Shown piece by piece: positions 43,459 through 52,800 of a stretch of DNA of 64,000 bases. Location: NCBI GenBank assembly GCA_947496465.1, contig CANMCX010000003.1:372001-436000 (forward strand), given 5' to 3'. Each line of letters begins with the position of its first letter. Position 1 is the first letter of the stretch. The notes under the pieces are model-generated. The model had not been told where the DNA came from. It made no database searches and saw only the letters and a program-made list of their open reading frames with translations. Origin of the DNA: Marinifilum_A sediminis (GTDB taxonomy: Bacteria; Bacteroidota; Bacteroidia; Bacteroidales; Marinifilaceae). Position numbers and translations under genes: made by a program.

Positions 43459-44301
43459 ATGAGTGTGAAGTACGAAGAAAGATATGCTACTCATCCGGCA
43501 GATGCAAAGAATTACGATACAGAGCGTTTGAGAGATGAATACTTGGTTCAAGATATTATGGAAGCAGGAAATGTTAATCTTACTTATTCGCAATACGATA
43601 GATTAATAGTTGGAGGAGTTGTTCCTACAAATCAAGCTTTACCATTGGAAACCATTGATCCTTTAAAGGCAGAATATTTCCTTGAGAGAAGAGAGTTGGG
43701 CATTGTAAATGTTGGTGAAAAAGGAAGTGTAAGTGTAGATGGAGAAGTGTTCGAATTGGAATACAAAGAAGCACTTTATGTAGGAAAGGGTAAAAAGGAA
43801 ATTATATTCGAAAGTGCTGATGCAGCAACTCCTGCTCATTTTTATTTGAATTCAGCTCCTGCTCATGAAATTTTTCCAACAGTAAAAGTAGGTCGTGAAG
43901 ATGCTATTGTTATTGAGTTGGGAGAAGCAGAAAATTCAAACAGAAGAACATTAAACAAGCTGATTGTTTCAGATACAATCAAAACCAATCAGTTGCAAAT
44001 GGGAATGACAGAATTACATCCTGGTAGCGTTTGGAATACCATGCCTGCACATACCCACAGCAGAAGAATGGAAGCTTACTTCTATTTTGAAGTGCCAAAA
44101 GGACAAGCAATTTGTCATTTTATGGGAGATCCTAAAGAGACTCGTCACATTTGGATGGGCAATGAGGAAGCTGTTTTCTCACCAACCTGGTCGATTCACT
44201 CGGCTGCAGGAACAAGTAATTATACATTCATTTGGGGAATGGGGGGTGAAAACCTGGATTATGGCGATATGGATATTTGTCAACCAGACGAGTTACGTTA
44301 A
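43459..44301 (+). CDS. kduI: 5-keto-4-deoxyuronate isomerase
   Basis: A 280-residue cupin enzyme, close to the 278 residues of E. coli KduI. It converts 5-keto-4-deoxyuronate, the product of unsaturated uronate ring opening, to 2,5-diketo-3-deoxygluconate. Zinc-binding motif HTHSRRMEAYFYFEV lies near residue 195, and GIVNVGEKGSVSVDG marks the family. The ATG at 43459 (MSVKYEERYATHPAD) was chosen; a longer frame from 43414 adds 15 residues that look unlike family members. It is the first gene of the uronate operon and is followed by kduD after 37 bases. Confidence 0.95.
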   Translation: MSVKYEERYATHPADAKNYDTERLRDEYLVQDIMEAGNVNLTYSQYDRLIVGGVVPTNQALPLETIDPLKAEYFLERRELGIVNVGEKGSVSVDGEVFELEYKEALYVGKGKKEIIFESADAATPAHFYLNSAPAHEIFPTVKVGREDAIVIELGEAENSNRRTLNKLIVSDTIKTNQLQMGMTELHPGSVWNTMPAHTHSRRMEAYFYFEVPKGQAICHFMGDPKETRHIWMGNEEAVFSPTWSIHSAAGTSNYTFIWGMGGENLDYGDMDICQPDELR

Positions 44302-44338
44302 GATTAGTTGTTGTTGTGTTTAATTATATAGTATAGTT

Positions 44339-45130
44339 ATGATTTTAGATTTATTTAAGTTAGAAGGAAAAGTTGCTTTGGTAACAGGTGCAACACATGG
44401 TATTGGAATGGCAATTGCAACTGCTTTATCAGAGGCTGGAGCTCAGATTGTTGTGAATGATATTTCTAAAGAGAATTTGGAGCGAGGTATTGCTGATTAC
44501 GCAAAAAAAGGAATTGATTGTAAAGGTTATATTTTTGATGTAACTGACGAGGAAGGTGTAAAAGCAGGAATTGCTCAAATTGAAGATGAAGTTGGTCCAA
44601 TTGGAATTTTAGTGAATAACGCTGGAATTATTAAGCGTGTACCAATGCAAGATATGGAAGTGAAAGATTACCGTCAAGTAATTGATATTGATTTGGTCGG
44701 ACCTTTTATCATGGGTAAATATGTTGGTCAGAGAATGATCGAGCGTAAGGAAGGAAAAATCATTAATATCTGCTCAATGATGAGTGAATTGGGACGTAAT
44801 GATGTTTGTGCTTATGCTTCTGCTAAAGGTGGATTGAAAATGCTGACCAAAAATATGGCAACAGAGTGGGCGAAATATGGAATTCAAACCAATGGAATTG
44901 GTCCGGGATATTTTGCAACTTCTCAAACAGCTGCTATCCGTGAGGATGGACATCCATTTAACGAATTTATCATCAATCGTACACCGGCAGCTCGTTGGGG
45001 CGATCCAGAAGATTTAGGCGGAACAGCAGTTTTCCTGGCATCAAAAGCTTCGGATTTTGTAAACGGACATGTGGTTTATGTTGATGGTGGTATTTTGGCA
45101 ACCATTGGAAAACCTTCAAACGAAGAATAG
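44339..45130 (+). CDS. kduD: 2-deoxy-D-gluconate 3-dehydrogenase / KduD-type SDR
   Basis: A 263-residue short-chain dehydrogenase. TGATHGIG at residues 16-23 binds the nucleotide, Tyr159 and Lys163 (YASAK) are the catalytic pair, and NNAGI is intact. Its place after kduI indicates the reduction of 2,5-diketo-3-deoxygluconate to 2-keto-3-deoxygluconate (KDG). Some close relatives are called gluconate 5-dehydrogenase, and sequence alone does not separate the two. It is a cytoplasmic enzyme. A 180-base gap follows, with a weak 8-bp hairpin lacking a T run near 45149-45172, so downstream genes may be read at a lower level. Confidence 0.9.
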   Translation: MILDLFKLEGKVALVTGATHGIGMAIATALSEAGAQIVVNDISKENLERGIADYAKKGIDCKGYIFDVTDEEGVKAGIAQIEDEVGPIGILVNNAGIIKRVPMQDMEVKDYRQVIDIDLVGPFIMGKYVGQRMIERKEGKIINICSMMSELGRNDVCAYASAKGGLKMLTKNMATEWAKYGIQTNGIGPGYFATSQTAAIREDGHPFNEFIINRTPAARWGDPEDLGGTAVFLASKASDFVNGHVVYVDGGILATIGKPSNEE

Positions 45131-45310
45131 TTAGTAGTAGTTTAGATAGGGGAGTTTTTGTTGGAACTCTCCTTATATACAGAGATTAAACAGGAAAGGA
45201 AGAAGTTGTTGAGTAGTTATCGCTGGGGAGTGTAACCTATATCTTCCTTTCCATTTAAAATCAACAACAAAAATGTCATCAGGACAATCTTAATACTTAA
45301 ATAATTTTAG

Positions 45311-46579
45311 ATGAAAAGATATTGTGTTGCCATAGCTGCTCTCGGATTCCTTTTTCAATCTTGTAATACAAAGCCTACTTTAGAATTACAGAATGAGTTG
45401 GATCTTGCTCGAAAAGATGCCTCAATTATTGTGAGTAGACTTGAATTAAAGAAAATTACGGGAGAAATTCCTGTTAATAAAGTGCCTGTTGTAATGGATG
45501 CTCAAGGCAACTATATTCCATCACAAATTGATGATTTAGATCGTGATGGAACTTGGGATGAACTTTCATTAGTGTGCGATTTTAAGGCTAAAGAAGTAAA
45601 GAAATTTAATGTGAAATTTGTAGAAGCCAGTGAGCTTCCAAAGTTTACAATTCGTACAAATGTGCGTTTAGGTGTAGGTACAAAAGAAAAAGGATATACG
45701 GGAGTTGATCAGGCAATATCTCCTAAAGGATATACAGGTGTTCCATTTATGTATCAGGCTGAAAGTGTAAGCTGGGAAAATGATATTATGGGATTTCGTA
45801 ATTATTTCGATTGTAGAAATGCCAAGGATTTGTTCGGTAAGCTAGAGCCTGGAATGATAATGGATAAATTGGCTACAATGGAGAGCGGATCTTATCACAA
45901 ACTTTCAGATTGGGGTATGGATGTATTGCATGTAGGTCCTTCATTGGGAGCTGGAGGTTTGGCAATCTATCATCAAGATTCTTTGTATAGATTAGGAAGC
46001 ACTGAGAAATTTGAATTTAAGGTAATTTCTAGAGGTCCGGTACGGTCGATTTTCGATTTAAAATTTTCTGGATGGAATGTTGATGGTAAAATGCTAGATG
46101 CAACCGAAAGAATTAGCGTTTGGGCTGGTAAATATTATTTCCAAAGTGATGTTACTGTTAGTGGAATTGAAAATGAAGAAGAGTTGGCAATTGGGATAGT
46201 TACCAGCTATTTGAAAGATAAAAAACCTTTTGAGTTTATAGCCAATAATGAATTTACAGCAGTTGCAACTCATGATGTTCAATCAATGAATGAGGATTAT
46301 CTTGGATTAGGTATTCTTGTGAAATCAGATGAGAAAGTAAGGACGGGAGATGCTCCTCTTTTACCAATCGAAGTAGTAAAAGGTAGTCGCTGGAATCAGC
46401 CGGTTGGAGAAACACATTTTGTGACACAAAAGATGAAGAGCAATACCACTGCTACGCATTACTTTTTTGCTGTGTGGGAAAAAGAAAATTCGGATTGGGC
46501 AAAACAGGAAAAGTTTGAACAATTAATGAAAATACAGGCGAATGAATTAAGTTCACCTGTTGTTGTGAAAGTGAAATAA
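45311..46579 (+). CDS. DUF4861 family lipoprotein
   Basis: A 422-residue protein with a lipoprotein signal ending LFQSC (Cys18). The body is strand-rich and matches DUF4861, with RLELKKITGEIPVNKVPVVMDAQG at the start and the block IDDLDRDGTWDELSLVCDF. DUF4861 proteins occur in polysaccharide loci of Bacteroidota, often with lyases. The function is not established to my knowledge; a role in processing or binding acidic oligosaccharides in the periplasm is inference from context. It sits between kduD and the KDG kinase, 23 bases before the latter, which ties it to the uronate pathway. Confidence 0.82.
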   Translation: MKRYCVAIAALGFLFQSCNTKPTLELQNELDLARKDASIIVSRLELKKITGEIPVNKVPVVMDAQGNYIPSQIDDLDRDGTWDELSLVCDFKAKEVKKFNVKFVEASELPKFTIRTNVRLGVGTKEKGYTGVDQAISPKGYTGVPFMYQAESVSWENDIMGFRNYFDCRNAKDLFGKLEPGMIMDKLATMESGSYHKLSDWGMDVLHVGPSLGAGGLAIYHQDSLYRLGSTEKFEFKVISRGPVRSIFDLKFSGWNVDGKMLDATERISVWAGKYYFQSDVTVSGIENEEELAIGIVTSYLKDKKPFEFIANNEFTAVATHDVQSMNEDYLGLGILVKSDEKVRTGDAPLLPIEVVKGSRWNQPVGETHFVTQKMKSNTTATHYFFAVWEKENSDWAKQEKFEQLMKIQANELSSPVVVKVK

Positions 46580-46602
46580 TAACTAAGGATAAGGAAATTA
46601 TA

Positions 46603-47643
46603 ATGAGTAATAAAGTAGTTACTTTTGGAGAAATAATGTTGCGATTGGCAACACCGGGATATGAAAGATTTTCACAAGCTTCAGAGTTCACTGCAACCTT
46701 TGGCGGTGGTGAAGCGAATGTTGCTGTTTCTTTAGCAAATTATGGAATTGAATCTAGTTTTGTGACGCGTTTACCAAAAAACGATATTGCCAGATCTTGT
46801 GAAATGGATTTGAAAAAATACGGTGTTAATACCGATAAAATTGTATATGGTGGTGATCGTTTAGGGATTTATTTTCTTGAAACAGGTGCGGTTAGTCGTG
46901 GTAGTAAGGTAGTTTATGATAGAGCTCATTCAGCCATTTCTGAAATTGAAAGTGGTATGATTGATTGGGATCAGGTTTTCGAAGGTGTTAGCTGGTTTCA
47001 TTGGACAGGAATTACTCCGGCGATATCGCAGGGAGCTGCTGATGTTTGTTTGGAGGCAATTAAAGCTGCCAACAAAAAAGGAATTACTGTTTCATGTGAT
47101 TTGAATTATCGCAAGAATCTTTGGAAATACGGAAAAACGGCAGGTGAAGTAATGCCTGAATTGGTTGCTGGAACCGATGTGATTTTAGGAAATGAAGAAG
47201 ATGCAGCTATGGTTTTAGGAATTCATCCTGAAGGTGTAGATGTAACAGGTGGACATGTTGATGCAGAGGCTTATCTATCGGTTTCTCAGCAAATCATGAA
47301 GGAGTTTCCTCGATGTAAAAAAGTGATTACAACTTTACGTGGATCAATTAGTGCGAATCATAATTCTTGGTCGGGTGTGTTGTACGATGGCAAGGAGCTA
47401 TTTAAAGCAAACAATACTTATCAGATTACACATATTGTTGATCGTGTAGGTGGCGGTGATTCATTTATGGGAGGTTTAATTTATGGATTGCTTACTTATC
47501 CAAATGATGATCAGAAAGCACTAAATTTCGCAGTAGCAGCATCATGTTTGAAACATACCATTTATGGTGATTACAACCAAGTTACTGTGGAAGAAGTAGA
47601 GAAACTAATGAATGGTGATGCGTCTGGACGTGTTGCTCGTTAA
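46603..47643 (+). CDS. kdgK: 2-dehydro-3-deoxygluconokinase (KDG kinase)
   Basis: A 346-residue PfkB-family sugar kinase. The first family block, GGGEANVAVSLANYG, is near residues 31-45. The second, VDRVGGGDSFMGGLIYG near 277-293, contains the catalytic Asp; its VGGGD replaces the usual TGAGD. It phosphorylates KDG to KDPG with ATP in the cytoplasm. Position between kduD/DUF4861 and KDPG aldolase makes the KDG specificity secure. The gene is followed after 30 bases by the aldolase. Length is slightly above the usual 310 residues. Confidence 0.94.
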   Translation: MSNKVVTFGEIMLRLATPGYERFSQASEFTATFGGGEANVAVSLANYGIESSFVTRLPKNDIARSCEMDLKKYGVNTDKIVYGGDRLGIYFLETGAVSRGSKVVYDRAHSAISEIESGMIDWDQVFEGVSWFHWTGITPAISQGAADVCLEAIKAANKKGITVSCDLNYRKNLWKYGKTAGEVMPELVAGTDVILGNEEDAAMVLGIHPEGVDVTGGHVDAEAYLSVSQQIMKEFPRCKKVITTLRGSISANHNSWSGVLYDGKELFKANNTYQITHIVDRVGGGDSFMGGLIYGLLTYPNDDQKALNFAVAASCLKHTIYGDYNQVTVEEVEKLMNGDASGRVAR

Positions 47644-47673
47644 TTATTATTAATCATTCTTAATGGACTAAAA

Positions 47674-48342
47674 ATGGCTCGTTTTTCAAGAATAGAAGTT
47701 GCATTAAAAATGAAGGAGACAGGAATGATTCCTGTTTTCTTTCACAAAGATATAGAGGTTTGCAAACAAGTTGTGAAAGCTTGTTATAAGGGTGGTGCCC
47801 GATTGTTTGAATTTGTGAATCGAGGAGATTACGCTCATGAAACATTCGGTGAGTTAAACAAATGGGCAGCCAAAGAGTGTCCTGAAATGATGATGGGAGT
47901 AGGTTCAGTGATTGATGCTGGAACAACCGCTTTATACATTCAATTGGGTGTAAACTTTGTAGTTTCACCAATTTTGAATGCAGAAATGGCTAAGGTATGT
48001 AATCGTAGAAAAGTTGCCTGGTCACCAGGTTGTGGATCGCTTACCGAAATTTCTTATGCAGAAGAATTGGGTGCAGAAGTTGTTAAAATATTCCCTGGAG
48101 CACAAGTTGGAGGTCCCGAGTTTGTAAAGGCTGTTAAAGGTCCTTTCCCATGGTCATCTATCATGCCAACAGGTGGTGTAAAACCCGATGAAGAAAATTT
48201 GAAAACCTGGTTCAACGCAGGAGTTCATTGCGTAGGTATGGGATCTCAATTAATAATTAAAAAGGAAGATGGATCTTTCGATTATCAGGGAATTGAGCAA
48301 GCAACCGCTAAAGCATTCGAAATCATAAAGAGATTAAGATAA
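47674..48342 (+). CDS. eda: KDPG/KHG aldolase
   Basis: A 222-residue class I aldolase that splits KDPG into pyruvate and glyceraldehyde-3-phosphate, the last step of the uronate route. The Schiff-base lysine is Lys138 in EVVKIFPG, and Glu46 in RLFEFVNRG takes the place of the catalytic Glu of the E. coli enzyme. The phosphate-binding loop MPTGGV is intact. The segment after Glu46 (FVNRGDYAHET) differs from the VTLRT of the E. coli enzyme, a variant seen in Bacteroidota homologues. The gene lies between the kinase and the transporter. Confidence 0.93.
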   Translation: MARFSRIEVALKMKETGMIPVFFHKDIEVCKQVVKACYKGGARLFEFVNRGDYAHETFGELNKWAAKECPEMMMGVGSVIDAGTTALYIQLGVNFVVSPILNAEMAKVCNRRKVAWSPGCGSLTEISYAEELGAEVVKIFPGAQVGGPEFVKAVKGPFPWSSIMPTGGVKPDEENLKTWFNAGVHCVGMGSQLIIKKEDGSFDYQGIEQATAKAFEIIKRLR

Positions 48343-48376
48343 CAAGAAGATATACTCTTCTGTAAAAGAATTTACT

Positions 48377-49696
48377 ATGAGTGAAATAACATTGGAAAAA
48401 CCAGCTGGAAATTATCGCTATAGGATATTAGCCATGCTATTCTTTGCAACGACCATCAATTACATGGATCGTAGCATAATGGGAGTATTAGGTCCAACCT
48501 TAATGGATAAATTTAATTGGACCAATGCAGACTATGGTTACATTAATATGTCCTTTAAAGCTGCTTATGCCCTAGGAATGCTTACCATGGGAGGATTAAT
48601 TGATAAGTATGGAACTAGAATTGGATATACAACAGCCATTGCGGTTTGGAGTATTTTTGGAGTTCTACATGCTGCAGTTCGTCCAGGTTTTGCATTGATG
48701 GGATTTATTGGTGCTCGATTTGGTTTGGGTTTAGGTGAAGCAGGTAATTTTCCAGCAGCAGTTAAAACGGTTGCTGAGTGGTTTCCTAAAAAAGATCGAG
48801 CTTTTGCTACGGGAATTTTTAACGCCGGATCAAATGTTGGAGCGGTGTTAGCGCCTGCTATTATACCATTGGTGGTTGCCTCGAATGGAGATAATTGGCA
48901 ATTTGCATTTTTGGTCACAGGAATTTTTAGTGCGATTTGGGTTTCCTTATGGTTGAAGATTTACAAGCGACCAGAGGAGCATCCAAAAGTATCCAAAGAA
49001 GAGTTAGCGTACATTTTGCATGACTGTAAACCTGCAAATGCAGAAAAAGAAGCAGAAAAATTATCTTGGTCTAAAGTATTGCCGCTAAGACAAACATGGG
49101 CTTTTGCAATTGGTAAAATTACCGATGCAGTTTGGTTTTTCTTTATGTTTTGGAGTGGTATTTTCTTCAAGCAACAATTTGGCTTGGAAAGTATTAAGGA
49201 GCTTGGTGGAGCTTTGGTTGTAATATATCTTGTTGCCGATTTTGGTAGTATAGGAGGCGGATATCTTTCAAAATTCTTTATAAACCGTGGTTGGACTTTA
49301 AATGCAGCACGAAAGGTTTCATTATTGATTTGTGCCTTGTGTATTGCTCCGGTTGCTTTTGCCGCATTAACTGATAATGTTTGGGTAGCGGTTAGTTTAA
49401 TTGCTTTGGCTTCTGGGGGTCACCAGGCGTGGTCTGCTAACTTATTTACTTTAGTATCTGATGTGATGCCTAAAAAATCGATTGCATCGGTAGTAGGAAT
49501 TGGAGGAATGGTTGGTGCCATTTCCGGTATGTTAGTTGATTTTGCATTAGGACAAGGACTTGATGCAACCGGTAATTCATTCTATTTCTGGATGTTCTTA
49601 GTTGCTGGTATGTTGTACTTGGTTATTTTGGGAATTATTCATTTAATGCTTCCAAAATTAGAGCCTTTGAATGAAGACTTGCAATTGGCTAAATAA
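48377..49696 (+). CDS. Hexuronate transporter (MFS, ExuT/ACS family)
   Basis: A 439-residue major-facilitator transporter with 12 helices. TTINYMDRSIMGVLGP near residue 29 is typical of the anion:cation symporter branch that includes ExuT and KdgT-like carriers, and GLGLGEAGNFPAAVKTVAEWFPKKDRA is the second block. It should bring hexuronate or unsaturated uronate monomers from the periplasm to the KduI/KduD enzymes. It ends the uronate operon just before a strong terminator. Substrate choice among galacturonate, glucuronate and KDG cannot be made. Confidence 0.92.
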   Translation: MSEITLEKPAGNYRYRILAMLFFATTINYMDRSIMGVLGPTLMDKFNWTNADYGYINMSFKAAYALGMLTMGGLIDKYGTRIGYTTAIAVWSIFGVLHAAVRPGFALMGFIGARFGLGLGEAGNFPAAVKTVAEWFPKKDRAFATGIFNAGSNVGAVLAPAIIPLVVASNGDNWQFAFLVTGIFSAIWVSLWLKIYKRPEEHPKVSKEELAYILHDCKPANAEKEAEKLSWSKVLPLRQTWAFAIGKITDAVWFFFMFWSGIFFKQQFGLESIKELGGALVVIYLVADFGSIGGGYLSKFFINRGWTLNAARKVSLLICALCIAPVAFAALTDNVWVAVSLIALASGGHQAWSANLFTLVSDVMPKKSIASVVGIGGMVGAISGMLVDFALGQGLDATGNSFYFWMFLVAGMLYLVILGIIHLMLPKLEPLNEDLQLAK

Positions 49697-49748
49697 TATT
49701 TACAAATTATTAATTGACGATTTATTATAATTGTTAATCTGTTTGGTT

Positions 49749-49790
49749 AAAGGCAAAGCAACATTCTTTTGAATGAGCTTTGCCTTTTTT
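49749..49790 (+). terminator. Intrinsic terminator of the uronate operon
   Basis: An 11-bp perfect stem (49749-49759 with 49777-49787) holds an inner CATTC/GAATG hairpin and is followed by T and A/T. It separates the uronate operon from the sensor gene. Confidence 0.9.
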
Positions 49791-49867
49791 ATTTTCTTAA
49801 TTAATTGTTAGTTTGCAGCCTTAGTATGCTATCGGTATACGATACATTAAGAGATAACTTTGTTTCT

Positions 49868-52800
49868 ATGAAAAAAATTGTAATTCTATTTGTATTTGTA
49901 ATCAATCTTTTTGTTGGTTATGCTCAGGATATTTATTTCGATCATTTGGATTTAAAAGATGGTTTGTCGCAAATATCAGTAACTGCAATTGAGCAAGATC
50001 ACCTTGGTACAATGTGGATAGGAACAAGAGATGGATTAAATAGATATAATGGTTACGAGATTGATGTTTTTAGACACGACAGACAAAATTCGAATAGTTT
50101 ATTAGGCAATAATATTAGGGATTTACAGGCGGATGATAGCTCTAGGATCTGGATCTTAACCTGGGAAGGATTATCGAGTTATAATATAAAAACAGAGGAG
50201 TTGATTAATTATCCACACAATGAAATTAACTGTTTTTATATTGGGAAAGGTACTATTTGGGTAGGTACAAAAAGTGGATTATTAGCTTTGGATGTTGAGA
50301 ATGAAAAATACAGATCTGTAAATGATATTGTTCCAGGAACTACAAGTATCACTGAAGTTATAGAGGTGGGAGATACGGAACTTTACATGGGAACAACCAA
50401 TAGAGGCTTGCTTAAATACAATAAATCAACAAAAAAATTAGAAACAATTCTTAAGGATGATGTGTCATGTATTTACCACGATAAAAAAGAGACACTTTGG
50501 ATTGGGACGAAGACGAATGGAATATTCGAAATCCACGATAAAGAAAAACCAATACATTACAATAAGAATAAAGGATTAGCTCATGATGTGGTTCGAGATA
50601 TATGTGAGGATAAGGATGGTAATATTTGGATTGGTACATTTTTAGGAGTTAGTGTTTTAAGTGCTCAAACCAAACAATTCTCTAGCTATTATCAATCTGA
50701 TAAAAATCCTAATGCTTTAAGTCACAACTCTATTTATACTATGTTTCAAGATCAGGAGGGAAGTATCTGGATTGGAACCTATTTTGGTGGAATTAATATT
50801 TTCAACCCAACCACTAATATTTTTCGATATTTTGTTGCAGATCCTGATGAAAACAAATCGATAAACTACAGAGTTGTTGGCTCGATGTTGGAAGATGACG
50901 ACAAAAATCTATGGATTGCAACCGAAGGTGGCGGTCTTAACTTCTACAATCGAAAAAGCAAACGATTTAAATACATAACTCAAGGTAAAGGATTGAATAA
51001 GTTATCGCACAATAATGCAAAAAGCCTTTATCTCGACGACAAAAATAGCTTATGGATTGGAACTCATTTTGGTGGATTAAATGTGTTGGATATCAATTCA
51101 GGTAGAATAAAGAAATACTTAAGTAGTGATAAGCAAGTTTATACCATCCCTAGTAATGTGATTTCTGCGATAATTCCTTACAAAAAGAAACTAATTCTAG
51201 GAACCAATAAGGGCGTAATTCTTTTTGATCCAAAGACAGAAAGATTTACAGAATTCTTTTCGGATAAGGAACAACAACAATTAGTTGGACAGAAAATATT
51301 GGCTTTATTGCATGATCGAAATAATCGTATTTGGATTGGGTCAGAAAGTAAAGGACTTAGTGTTCTCGATCTGAAAAGTGGAAAATTAACGAATTACAGA
51401 AGGAATTTAAACAAGGCAAATAGTATTAGTAGTGATTTTGTATATCAAATCTATCAGGATCATATGAGAAGGGTTTGGGTTGCCACATCGGGTGGTGGTT
51501 TAAACAAATATCAACCGGAAACAGACGATTTTAAAGTTTATTCGAGTGTGAATTACGATTTACCTTCTGATTTTATTTACGGTATTACAGAATCGAGATA
51601 CGGATTTCTTTGGGTCGCAACAAGTAAAGGTATCAGTAAATTTGATGTGGAAGCAGAAAAATTTAGAGCCTACGATTATGAGAGTGGATTTCCTTTGGGA
51701 GAAATTAACGAGCGAGGACTTTTTATCACATCAGATGGAGAAGTATTTGTTGGAGGAATACATGGAATGGTTTCTTTTTGGGAAAAGGAATTGCAAAATC
51801 AAACCATTACGCATCCATTGTATTTTACTTCGCTAAAAGTGAATAATAAGGAAGTACATGTTGGTGATGAAACCAATATTTTAACACAAACGCTGCCATA
51901 CACAAAGAAAATTCGCTTGAAACATTATCACAATGTCATTGCTTTTGATTTTACTTCGTTTAATTATTTAAAGGCAAATAAATCCCGATATCAGTATAAA
52001 ATGGAGGGATTTGATAATGATTGGATTGATGCGGGCTATCGAAGATCGGTTAGTTACACAAATCTATCGGGAGGGAAATACATTTTTAAAGTTAGAGAAA
52101 GACATAAAGATGGCGAAATTGGTGCCACTACAAGTATGAATATTAAAATTGATCCTCCTTTTTACAATACGTGGTGGGCATACCTTATTTATATTTTGAT
52201 TATAGGCGCTGTTTTGGTATACATCAATAAAGTTTTGATATCAAAAGCCATTTTAGAGGAGAATTTAAAAAAGGAACAGGTTGATAAGGAGAGAATAAGG
52301 GAGTTGAACCAGTCAAAACTACGTTTTTTTACTAATATTTCACATGAGTTTAGAACACCTTTAACTTTAATTTTGGGTCAGCTTGAAGGTCTTTTGGATG
52401 AATCGGGTATTGCTCCGAAGTTTTACAACAAAATATTAATTGCCTATAAGAATTCATTTCGTTTAAAAAATTTGGTAGACGAATTATTAGAATTCAGAAA
52501 ACAAGAGTTAGGTCATTTGAAATTGCACGTAAGTGAGCACAATTTTGTAGACTTTGCTGGCAGTATTTGTGATTCCTTTAATGAGTTTGCCTCTCGTAAG
52601 AACATCAGATTTAAATTGGTTTGTCATCAGGAAAACATACCATTGTATTTTGATGCAAGACAATTGGAAAAGGTGCTGTTTAATTTGTTATCCAACGCAT
52701 TTAAATTTACTCCCGAAGGAGGCTCCATATATGTTTTAATCGATAATCATGATGATGAAGTAGTGTTGAAAGTACTGGATTCAGGAGAAGGTATGCCTGA

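Noticed and set aside
49855..49862. TAACTTTG as -7 box of the HTCS gene
   Set aside because: It ends only five bases before the ATG, which would place the transcript start inside the gene, and there is no -33 element at the right spacing.
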